From Erysipelotrichaceae bacterium (GTDB taxonomy: Bacteria; Bacillota_I; Bacilli_A; Erysipelotrichales; Erysipelotrichaceae): a DNA stretch of 64,000 nucleotides. The notes beneath the pieces are model-generated. The model worked only from the letters and a program-made list of their open reading frames with translations, was not told the DNA's origin and made no database searches. The position numbers were made by a program, and so were the translations under genes. Every line of letters begins with the position of its first letter. The first letter of the stretch is position 1. Shown here piece after piece: positions 33,297 to 42,453 of the stretch. Where the stretch lies: positions 62,001 through 126,000 of the forward strand of contig JAFRQF010000011.1 of NCBI GenBank assembly GCA_017428765.1, given 5' to 3'.

Positions 33297-34545
33297 GGCC
33301 TTTCACCCCTTCTAAGCTCACTTGATCGATGATGACTTTGTATAGTCTGCCGACCTCAAGTTTTTGATCGATGTCGATATAGATGTATTGCCTGCAATAG
33401 CCGCTGGAGATGCCGTCATTGCATTTTTCGATCAGCACATCGACGCTCTTGCCGATAAAAGAAGAATAATATCTTTCTGTGTATTCTTTTTCCAGTTCCA
33501 TGACTTGTCTGACGCGGTCTTTTTTGATCTTGGGATCGATGTGGCCGTCCATCTTATCGGCTGCCGTGCCGGACTTCCTGGAATACGGGAAGACATGGAT
33601 GAAGGAAAAACCGATCTTTCTGAGGTTGGAAAGCGTCTCTTCAAAAAGTTCATCGCTCTCGTTCGGGAAACCGACGATCAGATCGGTCGAGATCGAGATA
33701 TCCGGCATCTTCTTTCGGATATAAGTAATGCGTTCCATGTATCCTTCTACGGTATAAGGGCGATGCATGGCTTTCAATATGGTATTGCTTGCGGACTGGA
33801 TCGGGATATGAAGATGCCTGGCGAGCTTTTTATTTTCTGTCATCAGGCCGATGATCTGATCATTGATCTCCGTTATTTCGATCGAAGAAAGACGTATCGT
33901 TTCAAGATCTTCGATATCGGCCATATCCTTCAGAAGATGATACAGGTCATAGGAACCGTCATTGTATCTTCCGGTATGGATACCGGTTAGTACGATCTCC
34001 TTGTTTTCTCTGGCGAGAATCTTCGCCTCTTCCAGGATCTTTTCATGATCCGCCGATCTTTCCCTGCCTCTGGAATATGGGATGACGCAATAGGAACAGA
34101 ACTGGTTGCAGCCATCCTGTATCTTTAAGAAAGAACGCGATCTGCTGGGATAGGATTCGATATACAGATGTTCGAAATCTTCGGAGATCTTTTCTTCCAC
34201 CATGTTTTTTTGAACGCCTTGGCGTATGAGATCGACGATCTGATCCTTCTTGTCGGAACCGATGATCAGGTCGACATCTTCAAAGACTTCCGAAGAGGAT
34301 TTGATCTGGGAAAGACAGCCGATCGTACAGATGTAGGCATCGGGATTGTTCCTTCTGGCGGCATGGATGAATTTTCTGGTCTTTGCTTCGGCGGTATTGG
34401 TCACGCAGCACGTAAAAATGAGATAGATGTCCGCTTTGGACTTGAAATCTGTCTCTTTGAAGTATTTATCCATGTTTTCGCGGACATAGGTCGCTTCGTA
34501 ATCATTGACTTTGCAGCCTAAGACCATCATTGCATATGTCTTCAT
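33286..34545 (-). CDS. mtaB: tRNA t6A37 methylthiotransferase MtaB
   Basis: Radical-SAM enzyme that converts t6A37 to ms2t6A in ANN-decoding tRNAs. The N-terminal UPF0004 domain has its three cluster cysteines (LGCKVN, FTCCVTN, TIGCLSQ). The radical-SAM motif CNQFCSYC lies near residue 145, in the context KIQDGCNQFCSYCVIPYSRGRERS. A TRAM-like C-terminal domain follows. The 419-residue length is a little short of B. subtilis MtaB (YqeV). It overlaps rsmE by four bases, as in many Bacillota where rsmE-mtaB are neighbours. Confidence 0.94.
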   Translation of the reverse strand: MKTYAMMVLGCKVNDYEATYVRENMDKYFKETDFKSKADIYLIFTCCVTNTAEAKTRKFIHAARRNNPDAYICTIGCLSQIKSSSEVFEDVDLIIGSDKKDQIVDLIRQGVQKNMVEEKISEDFEHLYIESYPSRSRSFLKIQDGCNQFCSYCVIPYSRGRERSADHEKILEEAKILARENKEIVLTGIHTGRYNDGSYDLYHLLKDMADIEDLETIRLSSIEITEINDQIIGLMTENKKLARHLHIPIQSASNTILKAMHRPYTVEGYMERITYIRKKMPDISISTDLIVGFPNESDELFEETLSNLRKIGFSFIHVFPYSRKSGTAADKMDGHIDPKIKKDRVRQVMELEKEYTERYYSSFIGKSVDVLIEKCNDGISSGYCRQYIYIDIDQKLEVGRLYKVIIDQVSLEGVKGHAA

Positions 34546-35228
34546 TGATTCTTTCCCACGATGATACTTGTCATATATAAGGCAGCCGTCTCTGCCCTGA
34601 GTATCCTTTTGCCCAGAGAGATCGACGCAAATCCCAGTTCACAGATGTTTTTATATTCTTCTTCCTCAAAACCGCCTTCCGGTCCGATGATGTAGCTGAT
34701 CGAAGAGGATGAAGAGATGTCGGCGATGTTTCTTTCCGACTCGTAGCAGATGTAATTGACATCGCTCATATAGTTTTTAAGCTCCTTAAAGCCGATGGGA
34801 TCTGTGACTTCCGGAACGATGTTGCGGTGGCTCTGTTCAGCGGCTTCCCTGGCGATCTTTCTTAAACGGACCATCTTTTTGAGGTCTTTGATCTTCATGA
34901 CGGACCGCTTTGCTTCGTAAGGGATTATCCTTTTCACACCGAGCTCGACGAGCTTCTGGATGCAGAGCTCCAGCTTATCGCTTTTGATCAGTGAAAGGAT
35001 GCAGGTGATCTCACAATCCAGTTCGTTGTTTTCATCGAGCTTTTCCAAAATGAGGCAGTTTTTCTTATCGGTCAGATGGGCATGATAGATATCGCCTTTG
35101 CGATCGGCAAGTCTGAAGATATAGGAAGCATCCTTTCTCAAGACTTTGATCAGATGATAAAGTATCTCTTCATCAAGAGCTACCGTATCGCCGCTATTGA
35201 TCTCATGATCGATGAAATACTGCTGCAT
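34542..35228 (-). CDS. rsmE: 16S rRNA m3U1498 methyltransferase RsmE
   Basis: SPOUT methyltransferase acting on the 30S decoding region. I start at the ATG giving MQQYFIDHEINSGDTVALDEEILYHLIKVLR. This yields 228 residues, the normal family length. The frame is open much further upstream, but that part is antisense-like extension into the neighbouring CBS-protein gene. The knot motifs are SYIIGPEGGFEEEE and LGKRILRAETAALYMTSII at the C-terminus. TATAAT ends six bases upstream of the ATG with no ribosome-binding site. Confidence 0.93.
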   Translation of the reverse strand: MQQYFIDHEINSGDTVALDEEILYHLIKVLRKDASYIFRLADRKGDIYHAHLTDKKNCLILEKLDENNELDCEITCILSLIKSDKLELCIQKLVELGVKRIIPYEAKRSVMKIKDLKKMVRLRKIAREAAEQSHRNIVPEVTDPIGFKELKNYMSDVNYICYESERNIADISSSSSISYIIGPEGGFEEEEYKNICELGFASISLGKRILRAETAALYMTSIIVGKNQ

Positions 35229-35268
35229 AAGATTATTATAACGTAAAAAGGACAAGTTACTTGTCCTT
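35229..35268 (-). terminator. CBS-protein terminator plus rsmE -10 in one short gap
   Basis: On the minus strand AAGGACAAG-TAA-CTTGTCCTT (35268-35248), in which the TAA loop is the stop codon of the upstream gene, then TTTTT. The rsmE TATAAT (35240-35235) and its six-base spacer to ATG follow. No space remains for a separate leader. Confidence 0.85.
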
Positions 35269-36519
35269 AGTTTCGTCCTCCTTGTCTGAGAAAGTGATCT
35301 TGATCTGATTGACTTTCTTGGAGTCGGCGTCCGTGACTTCGATGTGCATGTTCTTGAAATCGAAGCTGTCGCCTTTGACCGGGATCTTATCGAGCATGTC
35401 GATGACCCAGGCGGAAGTCGTGTTGAATTCATAATCCTCGTCAACTTCGATGCCGAAGTGTTCAAACATATCGTCATAATCGACATCCGCTTTGACAAGA
35501 TAGGTGTTGTCATCGATCTTCTTGTAGTATTCGATGACTTCATCGTGTTCGTCATAGATCTCACCGACGAGTTCTTCCAGGATATCTTCCATCGTGATGA
35601 TGCCTTCGGTACCGCCGTATTCATCGACGACGATGGCCATATGGGTCTTGGTGGTCTGGAACTGTTTGAGAAGTGAAGAGATCTTCACCTGCGGAGAGGT
35701 ATAGATGACTTTTTTAAGCACATCTTTGATGTCTACGGACTTCTCGTAGAAAAGATGATAATAGAAATCTTTTTCGATCAGGACACCGATAATGTTATCG
35801 ATCGTTTCCTTATAGACAGGAAGTCTCGAGAATCCGGAATCCCGGTATTTGAGTTCGATCTCTTCGATCGTATAGTCTTCGATATCTACTGCGATGACAT
35901 CGATCCTCGGTGTCAGGATCTCGCCGACATCCAGGTCGTTGAATTCCAGAGCATTGGTGATCAGATCCGCTTCATGGTCTTCGATATCACCGTCTTCATT
36001 CGCCTCTTCGACCATGGTGATGAACTCATCCGTCGAATAGGTATCGCTTTCCCCTCCGTAGAAGCCGGCAATGATCTTTTCCAGATAATTGAAGATGAAT
36101 GTCAGCGGTGTGAAGATCCACACCAGGAAACGCAGGATCGGTGTGCAGGCCATCGCGAATTTTTCAGGAATGAATTTTGCGACGTTTTTCGGAATGATCT
36201 CTCCGATGATCATGATGATCAATGTCATGACGATGGAAGAGACAGTCACACCGCTTCCTCCCAGAAGCTTGGTGAAGAATACAGTTGCCAAAGAGGCAGA
36301 AACAACATTGACGATCGTATTGCCGATCAGTATAGTCGTCAGCAGCTTGGAAAAGTTTTCCGATAGTTCATAGGTCTGTTCCGCTCTCTTGTTGCCGGTG
36401 TTGGCCAAAGCCTTGATCTTGATCTTGTTCAGTGAAGAAAAAGCGGTTTCGGCAGCAGAAAAAAAGCTGTAGCATAAGACCAGGAATGATATGATAAGCA
36501 ATAAATCGGAATTATCCAT
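35257..36519 (-). CDS. CNNM/CorC-type membrane protein with CBS pair (hemolysin C family)
   Basis: Predicted divalent-cation (Mg/Co) transport or resistance protein. An N-terminal DUF21 membrane domain has about four helices (residues 1-145, with [16 protein letters not shown]). Two CBS motifs (about 200-330) sense adenosine nucleotides. A C-terminal CorC_HlyC domain begins near 350 ([26 protein letters not shown]). The 420-residue length is typical. GAGGTG precedes the ATG and a well-formed promoter lies ~70 bases upstream. Its stop codon forms the loop of its own terminator. The 'hemolysin' label is historical. Confidence 0.9.
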   Translation of the reverse strand: MDNSDLLLIISFLVLCYSFFSAAETAFSSLNKIKIKALANTGNKRAEQTYELSENFSKLLTTILIGNTIVNVVSASLATVFFTKLLGGSGVTVSSIVMTLIIMIIGEIIPKNVAKFIPEKFAMACTPILRFLVWIFTPLTFIFNYLEKIIAGFYGGESDTYSTDEFITMVEEANEDGDIEDHEADLITNALEFNDLDVGEILTPRIDVIAVDIEDYTIEEIELKYRDSGFSRLPVYKETIDNIIGVLIEKDFYYHLFYEKSVDIKDVLKKVIYTSPQVKISSLLKQFQTTKTHMAIVVDEYGGTEGIITMEDILEELVGEIYDEHDEVIEYYKKIDDNTYLVKADVDYDDMFEHFGIEVDEDYEFNTTSAWVIDMLDKIPVKGDSFDFKNMHIEVTDADSKKVNQIKITFSDKEDETKDK

Positions 36520-36593
36520 AAAAACACCTCATTTCTGAAGTGCTGCGACTACACGGTAAAGGAACTTCTTCTGATTTATACATAACGATAGAA

Positions 36594-36622
36594 ATTATAG
36601 CAGAATCGGTTTATATAATCAA
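36594..36622 (-). promoter_or_regulatory. Promoter of the CBS/CorC gene
   Basis: On the minus strand TTGATT (36622-36617), 17 bases, then TATAAT (36599-36594) with the extended TGC before it. This leaves a ~70-base leader with a normal ribosome-binding site, unlike the leaderless genes nearby. Confidence 0.75.
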
Positions 36623-36641
36623 ATATCACCCACAAAAGCAC

Positions 36642-36671
36642 AAAAAAACCTCTTTTTTTCAAGAGGTTTTA
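36642..36671 (-). terminator. ftsZ terminator
   Basis: Stem AAAACCTCTT / AAGAGGTTTT with an A-rich loop and a run of T on the minus strand, just after the ftsZ stop codon. Confidence 0.85.
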
Positions 36672-36674
36672 TGA

Positions 36675-37769
36675 TTACATTCTTGTCTTGAAGAAAGCCG
36701 GGACATCATCGTCATCATTGTTGGTGACGACTTCATCTTTGCCTGCTTCTTCTTCCTTGTTGGTACTCGGACGATCGAAGATCAGGTTGGTCTGCGCAGC
36801 AGTGGAAGTATGCTGGGTGCTTGGAAGATCGAAACCGGTCGCGATGACGGTGACGATGATCGCTTCACCGAGAGATTCGTTGATGGCAACACCGTAGATG
36901 ATATCGATATCGTTGCCGGCAGCTTCCTTGATGAAGTCGACAGCGATCGAAGAATCCTGTAAGGAGATGTTCGGTCCGCCGGTGATGTTGATGATGGCGG
37001 ATTTGGCACCCTTGATGTTTGCTTCAAGAAGCGGCGAACGGATCGCTCTTGCGGCTGCTTCCTTGGCCTTGTTTTCACCCTGTGCCATACCGATACCGAT
37101 GAGGGCCGTACCCTTGCCTGCCATGACAGACTTGATATCAGCGAAGTCGAGGTTGATGAATGCCGGAACGGCGATCAGGTCGGTGATCGTCTGAACACCC
37201 TGTCTTAAGACATTGTCAGCTTCCTTGAAGGATTCCTGCATCGGGATCTTGCCGATGACATTGAGCAGCTGGTTGTTGGAGACGATGATCAAAGAGTCAA
37301 CGTACTGCTTGATCTGTTCGATACCGACATTGGCCTGATCCATTCTCTTTCTTCCTTCGAAATCGAACGGTTTGGTGACGATACCGACGATCAGAGCACC
37401 CTGTTCTTTGGCGAATTTTGCGAAGATCGGCGCAGCACCTGTACCGGTGCCGCCGCCCATGCCGCAGGTAATGAATACCATATCCGCACCGGCGAGAGCT
37501 TTTTTGATCTCTTCCTGAGATTCCAGAGCAGCTTTCTGGCCCATTTCCGGATTGCCGCCGGCACCTAAGCCCTTGGTCAGTTCTCTGCCGAGAACGATCT
37601 TATTCTGGCATTTGGAAAGGTTCAGAGACTGGATATCGGTGTTGCATACGTAAAAATCGACACCTTTGACTCCGTCGTTGACCATTCTTGAAACGGCATT
37701 GCATCCGGCGCCGCCGATACCGAAAACTTTGATCCTAGCTACTTGGTTGTATTCAGGTTTAATACTCAT
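36675..37769 (-). CDS. ftsZ: Cell division GTPase FtsZ
   Basis: Tubulin homologue that forms the Z-ring. The N-terminal core ([18 protein letters not shown]) and the tubulin signature [10 protein letters not shown] near residue 105 are present. The T7 synergy-loop region [15 protein letters not shown] lies near 206. A linker is followed by the conserved C-terminal peptide [11 protein letters not shown] that binds FtsA. The 364-residue length is normal. It lies directly downstream of ftsA (the ftsA stop abuts the ftsZ start), with GGGGGAG as ribosome-binding site. Confidence 0.98.
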   Translation of the reverse strand: MSIKPEYNQVARIKVFGIGGAGCNAVSRMVNDGVKGVDFYVCNTDIQSLNLSKCQNKIVLGRELTKGLGAGGNPEMGQKAALESQEEIKKALAGADMVFITCGMGGGTGTGAAPIFAKFAKEQGALIVGIVTKPFDFEGRKRMDQANVGIEQIKQYVDSLIIVSNNQLLNVIGKIPMQESFKEADNVLRQGVQTITDLIAVPAFINLDFADIKSVMAGKGTALIGIGMAQGENKAKEAAARAIRSPLLEANIKGAKSAIINITGGPNISLQDSSIAVDFIKEAAGNDIDIIYGVAINESLGEAIIVTVIATGFDLPSTQHTSTAAQTNLIFDRPSTNKEEEAGKDEVVTNNDDDDVPAFFKTRM

Positions 37770-39029
37770 CTAATTCTCCCCCTTTTCCATGTATTGCTTA
37801 AACAGGTTCTTTATTTTGGTGGTGATCGTCTCACCTTCCGAATCGAGTTCTTTGTGATCGATCAGAGAATCATATTTCATCAGATCGACACAGCAGACAT
37901 CGAGATCGTTCATTAATACTTTATCACGATAAACGAAGAATGCACCATATAAGGCGGCAAATGACGGGTCTCTGACCCCGATCGTATCCGGATAATAGGA
38001 TTTCACGCTGCAGTCTGCCTTCTCCTGCAGGACTTTTTCAAACATCGCCATCTGCTGACCTTCGCCGGTCACCACGATCGTTGCGCCGGAATCGATGATC
38101 GGCTTGCACATGGTGATGAGCTTCTCACACAGGGAATCCAGCGGTTTTTCGATCGTCTCGTTGAGATCCTTGGTCGTTACCGTTCTTGTCGTTCCGCCTT
38201 GCGACCAGGCGTAGACGATGTCATCAGGATATTCGCTGTCAAAATTTACGGAATATTTGACGAGCTTTGCGATATCGTTGTACGGGATCGAATAGGTCCT
38301 ATAGATCCTGTTGATCAGAGAATTGAGTCCGTCGAATACGATCTCCGTCGATACGAGCTTGCCTTTCGATAATAAGGACAGATACGTACAGGAGCGGTTG
38401 ACATCCATGACGATGATCGACCGGCTCAGCGATTCTTCAAACAGGGAAGCTTCCTTGGCGATGCCGTAGGTATTGAGCACGATATCCAATACCTTGACAC
38501 CGCTGCTTTCCACGGCTGAGACATAATCATAACAGACGTTGATGTCAGCACATAGCAGATCGATATCACATATGACCTCGTTGGTCGATTCCTTTTCCGG
38601 AAGCCTTCTGGTCGAAAGACCGTTTACCGTATATTTGACGATCATCGGATTGACGACCATGACATCTTTGTCGACCTGCGACCTGAGCGAATTGGAAACG
38701 GCTCTTGCGATGTCTTCCTTCCGGACGACCCCTTCTTCGATCACGACTTTCGAGCGAAGCGGGAAACGTTTGAAATTATAGGCAGGAAGCACGAGCAGGA
38801 CTTCTTCAAGATCGGCTCCGATCTTTTCCGATGTCTTGGCAACGGCAGCCTTGATATCTTTGATCAGATCTTCCTTATTGGATATTTTAAAATCGCTGAT
38901 CGTATTTGTCGGATACTTATCAGCCCGTATGATGTTGAATCTTGTATTATAATACTCTCCGACAAGGATCTTGATCTCACTTTCGCAGAGTTCCATTGCA
39001 GCATAAATCTGTTTCATAGTACTATTCAT
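37770..39029 (-). CDS. ftsA: Cell division protein FtsA
   Basis: Actin-like protein that anchors FtsZ to the membrane. The divergent sequence keeps the FtsA layout: an N-terminal beta-strand block IYAAMELCESEIKILVGEY, the 1C/SHS2 subdomain, phosphate-2-like IIVMDVNRSCTYLSLL near 215, and IVVTGEGQQM near 335. A C-terminal amphipathic helix (KIKNLFKQYMEKGEN) inserts in the membrane. Candidate ATGs are at 39047, 39029 and 39017. The first lies over the extended -10 TGCTAAAAT, so I chose 39029, eight bases after it. None has a good ribosome-binding site. It is immediately upstream of ftsZ. Confidence 0.88.
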   Translation of the reverse strand: MNSTMKQIYAAMELCESEIKILVGEYYNTRFNIIRADKYPTNTISDFKISNKEDLIKDIKAAVAKTSEKIGADLEEVLLVLPAYNFKRFPLRSKVVIEEGVVRKEDIARAVSNSLRSQVDKDVMVVNPMIVKYTVNGLSTRRLPEKESTNEVICDIDLLCADINVCYDYVSAVESSGVKVLDIVLNTYGIAKEASLFEESLSRSIIVMDVNRSCTYLSLLSKGKLVSTEIVFDGLNSLINRIYRTYSIPYNDIAKLVKYSVNFDSEYPDDIVYAWSQGGTTRTVTTKDLNETIEKPLDSLCEKLITMCKPIIDSGATIVVTGEGQQMAMFEKVLQEKADCSVKSYYPDTIGVRDPSFAALYGAFFVYRDKVLMNDLDVCCVDLMKYDSLIDHKELDSEGETITTKIKNLFKQYMEKGEN

Positions 39030-39086
39030 ACATGATAATTTTAGCATAATTCAATTCCGGTAGACATAATAAAATGTTTTTTCTAT

Positions 39087-39137
39087 TTGCATTCTCAAAA
39101 CAGTTATGATAAAGTAATAAGGCGTTAATAAAAGAAA
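39087..39137 (+). promoter_or_regulatory. rpmB promoter and RBS (tentative)
   Basis: TTGCAT (39087-39092), 17 bases, then TAAAGT (39110-39115). An AAAGGGGG ribosome-binding site lies about 10-15 bases before the ATG. The -10 is weak, so the boundaries are uncertain. Confidence 0.5.
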
Positions 39138-39150
39138 GGGGGCAAGCTGT

Positions 39151-39345
39151 ATGTCAAGAGTTTGTGCTATCACTGGTAAAAAACAGATGTCTGGTAATAA
39201 CCGTTCGCATTCACTTCGTGCTACACGCCGTAAATGGAATGTAAATCTTCAGACCGTTACAATGATGGTTGATGGTAAACCAAAGAAGGTTCGCGTTTCT
39301 GCCCGCGCACTTAGAACTTTAAAAAATCAGGCAAAGGCAGCATAA
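39151..39345 (+). CDS. rpmB: Ribosomal protein bL28
   Basis: A 64-residue basic large-subunit protein. The family sequence [33 protein letters not shown] and the C-terminal [14 protein letters not shown] are clear. Only one cysteine (Cys5) is present, so it is the zinc-free form. Codon use and the strong ribosome-binding site suit a highly expressed gene. It stands alone on the plus strand between two long minus-strand blocks. Confidence 0.97.
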   Translation: MSRVCAITGKKQMSGNNRSHSLRATRRKWNVNLQTVTMMVDGKPKKVRVSARALRTLKNQAKAA

Positions 39346-39368
39346 CTTCCGAAAGGAAGTTTTTTTAT
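39343..39368 (+). terminator. rpmB terminator
   Basis: Seven-base stem AACTTCC / GGAAGTT with a GAAA tetraloop and seven T residues. The rpmB TAA overlaps the base of the stem. Confidence 0.92.
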
Positions 39369-39397
39369 GCCCAAAAGAAAGAGGATGTTTCCATCCC

Positions 39398-40048
39398 CTA
39401 TTCACATCTTCTCAATCTGGCAACATTTTCTTTGATGTCACCGTTGAATACGAACGATCCGGCAACAAGTGAGTTCGCACCGCTTTCCATGAGTTCATGA
39501 GCGTTGCGGTCATTGACGCCGCCGTCGACTTCGATGATGAGATCAAGATCATGCTGCTTTTTATATTCTGCGACCTTTTTGAGACGGTCTATCGATTCCG
39601 GAATAAAGGACTGACCGCCAAAACCCGGCTCTACCGACATCAGCAAGAAGATATCGATCTTATCCAGCAAAGGTTCGATGACCGATACATCCGTACCCGG
39701 ACGGATCGAGATGCCGGCTTTGAGATACATCGAATGGATCTTGTCGATCAGTTTCACACATTTTTCGATGTCGTTGTAAGCCTCGTAGTGGAAGATGATC
39801 GAATCGGCGCCGGCCTTGGCAAAGACGTCGGAGTAATAATCGGGATCGGAGACCATCAGATGCACATCCAGAAACAGTTCACTGTTTTTGCGTACGGTCT
39901 TCAGAATGCCCGGGCCGAAGGTCAGGTTCGGGACGAAGTGGCCGTCCATGACATCGAAATGAATCCATTCCACACATTCGTTCAAAGCGTCGATCTCTTC
40001 CTTGAAACGGTCGAAATGCATGGAATATAAAGAAGGCGCTATGATCAT
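39398..40048 (-). CDS. rpe: Ribulose-phosphate 3-epimerase
   Basis: Interconverts ribulose 5-phosphate and xylulose 5-phosphate in the pentose phosphate pathway. The 216-residue TIM barrel has APSLYSMHFDRFKEEI and EWIHFDVMDGHFVPNLTFGP (metal His/Asp). Further motifs are HLMVSDPDYY, SVEPGFGGQSFIP and EVDGGVNDRNA. Its start codon overlaps the prkC stop (TAATG). In B. subtilis rsgA sits between prkC and rpe; here it is absent. Confidence 0.97.
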   Translation of the reverse strand: MIIAPSLYSMHFDRFKEEIDALNECVEWIHFDVMDGHFVPNLTFGPGILKTVRKNSELFLDVHLMVSDPDYYSDVFAKAGADSIIFHYEAYNDIEKCVKLIDKIHSMYLKAGISIRPGTDVSVIEPLLDKIDIFLLMSVEPGFGGQSFIPESIDRLKKVAEYKKQHDLDLIIEVDGGVNDRNAHELMESGANSLVAGSFVFNGDIKENVARLRRCE

Positions 40049-41721
40049 TATTCTCCCTCCCTTACCGTATAGTAATAGATCACGACACTGAGATCATCGG
40101 TCGTATTGAATGCTTTGCCTAATTCCGGTGAAGTCTTGACGACTTTGTTGACATCGGAATTGAGCAGTTCTTCTTCGCTGAAGAAGGAACGGTCTTCTTC
40201 CGATAAGACAAAGCTTACGTTGTTTTCTTCGAGATATTCGCTTGCTTTTGCGATATCCCAGCCGATCAGATCGGCAAGGATGATCTCCTTGTTTTCCATC
40301 GAATAGCGTATGGTGATCTCGTTGTTCTGTGAGGCATCGTATTTCGTGCCTTCCGGAAGTGACTGCTCAACGACGAGCCCCGCTTCATAGTCAGATTCCA
40401 CCGGGACGAGTTTGACGTTGAAATTGAGCGAATTGAGCTCATCACGCACGGATTCGTAGTTCCTGCCGACATAATTGTCCAACACCGAATACAAACCGTT
40501 GGAGACCGTCAGTTTTATCTTGGTGCCGATCTCGACTTCCTCATTGGCGAGAGGATTGGAAGAGATGATGTGATCTTTTTCGATCGAATCGGAAAGCACC
40601 CAGGTGATCCTGGAATCATCGACTTCAAGATTCTTTTCCGCCAGAAGGTCTTTTGCCTCCTGCACCGTATAGTTGCTTAAGTCAGGCACCGTTACATAAT
40701 GGGAACGGTTGCCGATGATGCCGGTAAGAAACAGCACCATAACAAGAATGACGATCGAGATCAGTGAAGCAAAGATCAAAAATGTCTTGGATAGGAAGCT
40801 TGCCTTGGTTTCGTCTTTCTTGTCGGAAAGCTTGGATATGTGGACATCCTGTTTCGCGGAATGTCTGGACTTATCGTTTAAGGAGATCTTCGGATCGTTG
40901 CGGTGTTCCTTTTTCAGACACTCGTTGAGATCCTGCAGCATCAGCGCGATGTTCTTATAACGGTCAGCCGGATTTTTCGCCGTCGCTTTGATGACGATGT
41001 TTTCTACGGACTGCGGTATCTCGGGGTTGATGGAACGCAAAGACGGGATATCGTTTTTGATATGCATCAATGCCACCTGTACCGGATTGTCGGCTTTAAA
41101 CGGCACATCGCCTGTAAGCAGTTCATAAAAGACGATGCCCAAGGAATAGATGTCCGACTGCATACTTGCCTGTTTGCCCCGGGAAAGTTCCGGTGCCAGA
41201 TAATGGACGGATCCCAATACGGAATCTTTCTTCGTTATCTGCATCGCACCGTTGGCCAAAGCGATACCAAAGTCGGAAAGCTTGATCGTACCGTCGTCCT
41301 TGATCAGGACGTTTTGTGATTTCACATCTCTGTGGATGACGTTGTTCCGATGTGCTTCCATCAGGGCACCGGCCAGCTGTTTCATCATCCAGACCGCTTC
41401 CTTGTATGGGATCGGTCCTCTTTTCTTGATCAGCTGCTTCAGGGTATAACCCTTTATGTATTCCATGACGATATAATGACGGTCTTTATCGTCTCCCACG
41501 TCATAGACATCGACGATATTCGGATGGGAAAGCTGCGTGACTGCGCCGGCTTCGCGTTTGAAGCGTTCCAAAGCAGTGTCGTCATCCGCCATATCGGATT
41601 TCAATATTTTGACGGCGACTTCTCTTTTCAAGATGACATCATAAGCAAGATAGACATCTGCCATGCCTCCCCTGCCGATGAGTTTTACGATCCTGTATCT
41701 GTTACCGATATATTCCGACAT
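40048..41721 (-). CDS. prkC: PASTA-domain Ser/Thr protein kinase (PrkC/StkP type)
   Basis: Membrane receptor kinase that senses muropeptides or lipid II and regulates growth and division. The cytoplasmic kinase domain (about residues 8-270) has GRGGMADVY, the invariant Lys in VAVKILK, HRDVKSQN and DFGIALA. A single transmembrane segment lies near 310-335. Three extracellular PASTA repeats follow, beginning VPDLSNYTVQEAKDLL. I chose the ATG preceded by AGAGGTG over a GTG two codons upstream. It lies two bases after the cognate phosphatase gene and overlaps rpe by one base. Confidence 0.95.
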   Translation of the reverse strand: MSEYIGNRYRIVKLIGRGGMADVYLAYDVILKREVAVKILKSDMADDDTALERFKREAGAVTQLSHPNIVDVYDVGDDKDRHYIVMEYIKGYTLKQLIKKRGPIPYKEAVWMMKQLAGALMEAHRNNVIHRDVKSQNVLIKDDGTIKLSDFGIALANGAMQITKKDSVLGSVHYLAPELSRGKQASMQSDIYSLGIVFYELLTGDVPFKADNPVQVALMHIKNDIPSLRSINPEIPQSVENIVIKATAKNPADRYKNIALMLQDLNECLKKEHRNDPKISLNDKSRHSAKQDVHISKLSDKKDETKASFLSKTFLIFASLISIVILVMVLFLTGIIGNRSHYVTVPDLSNYTVQEAKDLLAEKNLEVDDSRITWVLSDSIEKDHIISSNPLANEEVEIGTKIKLTVSNGLYSVLDNYVGRNYESVRDELNSLNFNVKLVPVESDYEAGLVVEQSLPEGTKYDASQNNEITIRYSMENKEIILADLIGWDIAKASEYLEENNVSFVLSEEDRSFFSEEELLNSDVNKVVKTSPELGKAFNTTDDLSVVIYYYTVREGE

Positions 41722-41723
41722 AT

Positions 41724-42449
41724 TCACCTCTTCACCAATACGATCGTGATGTTGTCAAAACCGCCTTTCAGTAAGGCGAGGTCTTTAAGATCGATACATT
41801 TTTCTTCAACAGACTTGTCTTTTCTGATGACGATCTTTGCGATCTCTTCATCGCTGACATAGGAATGCAGTCCGTCCGAACAGACAAGATAGTAATCCAT
41901 ATTCCTGACTTTATGAACATCCGGTGTGACGACCGGGAAGATGCCGATCGCCTTTACCAGATAGTGTTTCTTCGGATGATTGAGCGATTCTTCATAGGTG
42001 ATCTGTCCTTTTTCCAGCATCTGATTGACCAGAGTGTGATCGACCGTAAGATGGATGGAAAGATCATCGATGAAACCGTAGACTCTCGAATCGCCGCAGT
42101 TGATCGAGATCGTACCGTGCGATGTGATCAGAATGCCGGTCAGCGTCGTTCCCATACCGGCATATTCTACGTAGCGGGACGAAAGATCATAGATGTGCCT
42201 GTTGGCACAGGAGATATGATAGCGGATGTAGTTGATGCCGTCTTCGATGTTTTCGAAAGGACCGGATCCCTTGAAATGATCATCGAAATACTTGATCGTC
42301 TCACCGCTTGCCACTTCCCCGGCTTTTCCCCCGCCGATACCGTCAGCGACCAGCACTAAAAAATCGCCGTAGGCGTTGGATATCGCCAGATAAGAATCCT
42401 GATTCTTTTCTCGGACAAGACCGGTGTCTGTCACACAAAAATATTCCAT
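41724..42449 (-). CDS. prpC: PP2C-family Ser/Thr phosphatase (PrpC/Stp type)
   Basis: Dephosphorylates PrkC and its substrates. PPM metal-binding motifs are VREKNQDSYL near residue 12, LVADGIGGGKAGEVAS near 33, GMGTTLTG near 97, INCGDSRVYGF near 114, SDGLHSYV near 191 and GGFDNITIVLV at the end. The 241-residue length is normal. A TAAAAT six bases before the ATG overlaps the rlmN stop. It could be chance, as the gene is probably co-transcribed with rlmN (gap of four bases). Confidence 0.95.
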   Translation of the reverse strand: MEYFCVTDTGLVREKNQDSYLAISNAYGDFLVLVADGIGGGKAGEVASGETIKYFDDHFKGSGPFENIEDGINYIRYHISCANRHIYDLSSRYVEYAGMGTTLTGILITSHGTISINCGDSRVYGFIDDLSIHLTVDHTLVNQMLEKGQITYEESLNHPKKHYLVKAIGIFPVVTPDVHKVRNMDYYLVCSDGLHSYVSDEEIAKIVIRKDKSVEEKCIDLKDLALLKGGFDNITIVLVKR

Positions 42450-42453
42450 AAAC

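Noticed and set aside
35229..35624. N-terminal extension of rsmE by about 130 codons
   Set aside because: The extra part is the shadow of the CBS/CorC gene on the same strand in another frame. RsmE homologues start at the ATG at 35228.
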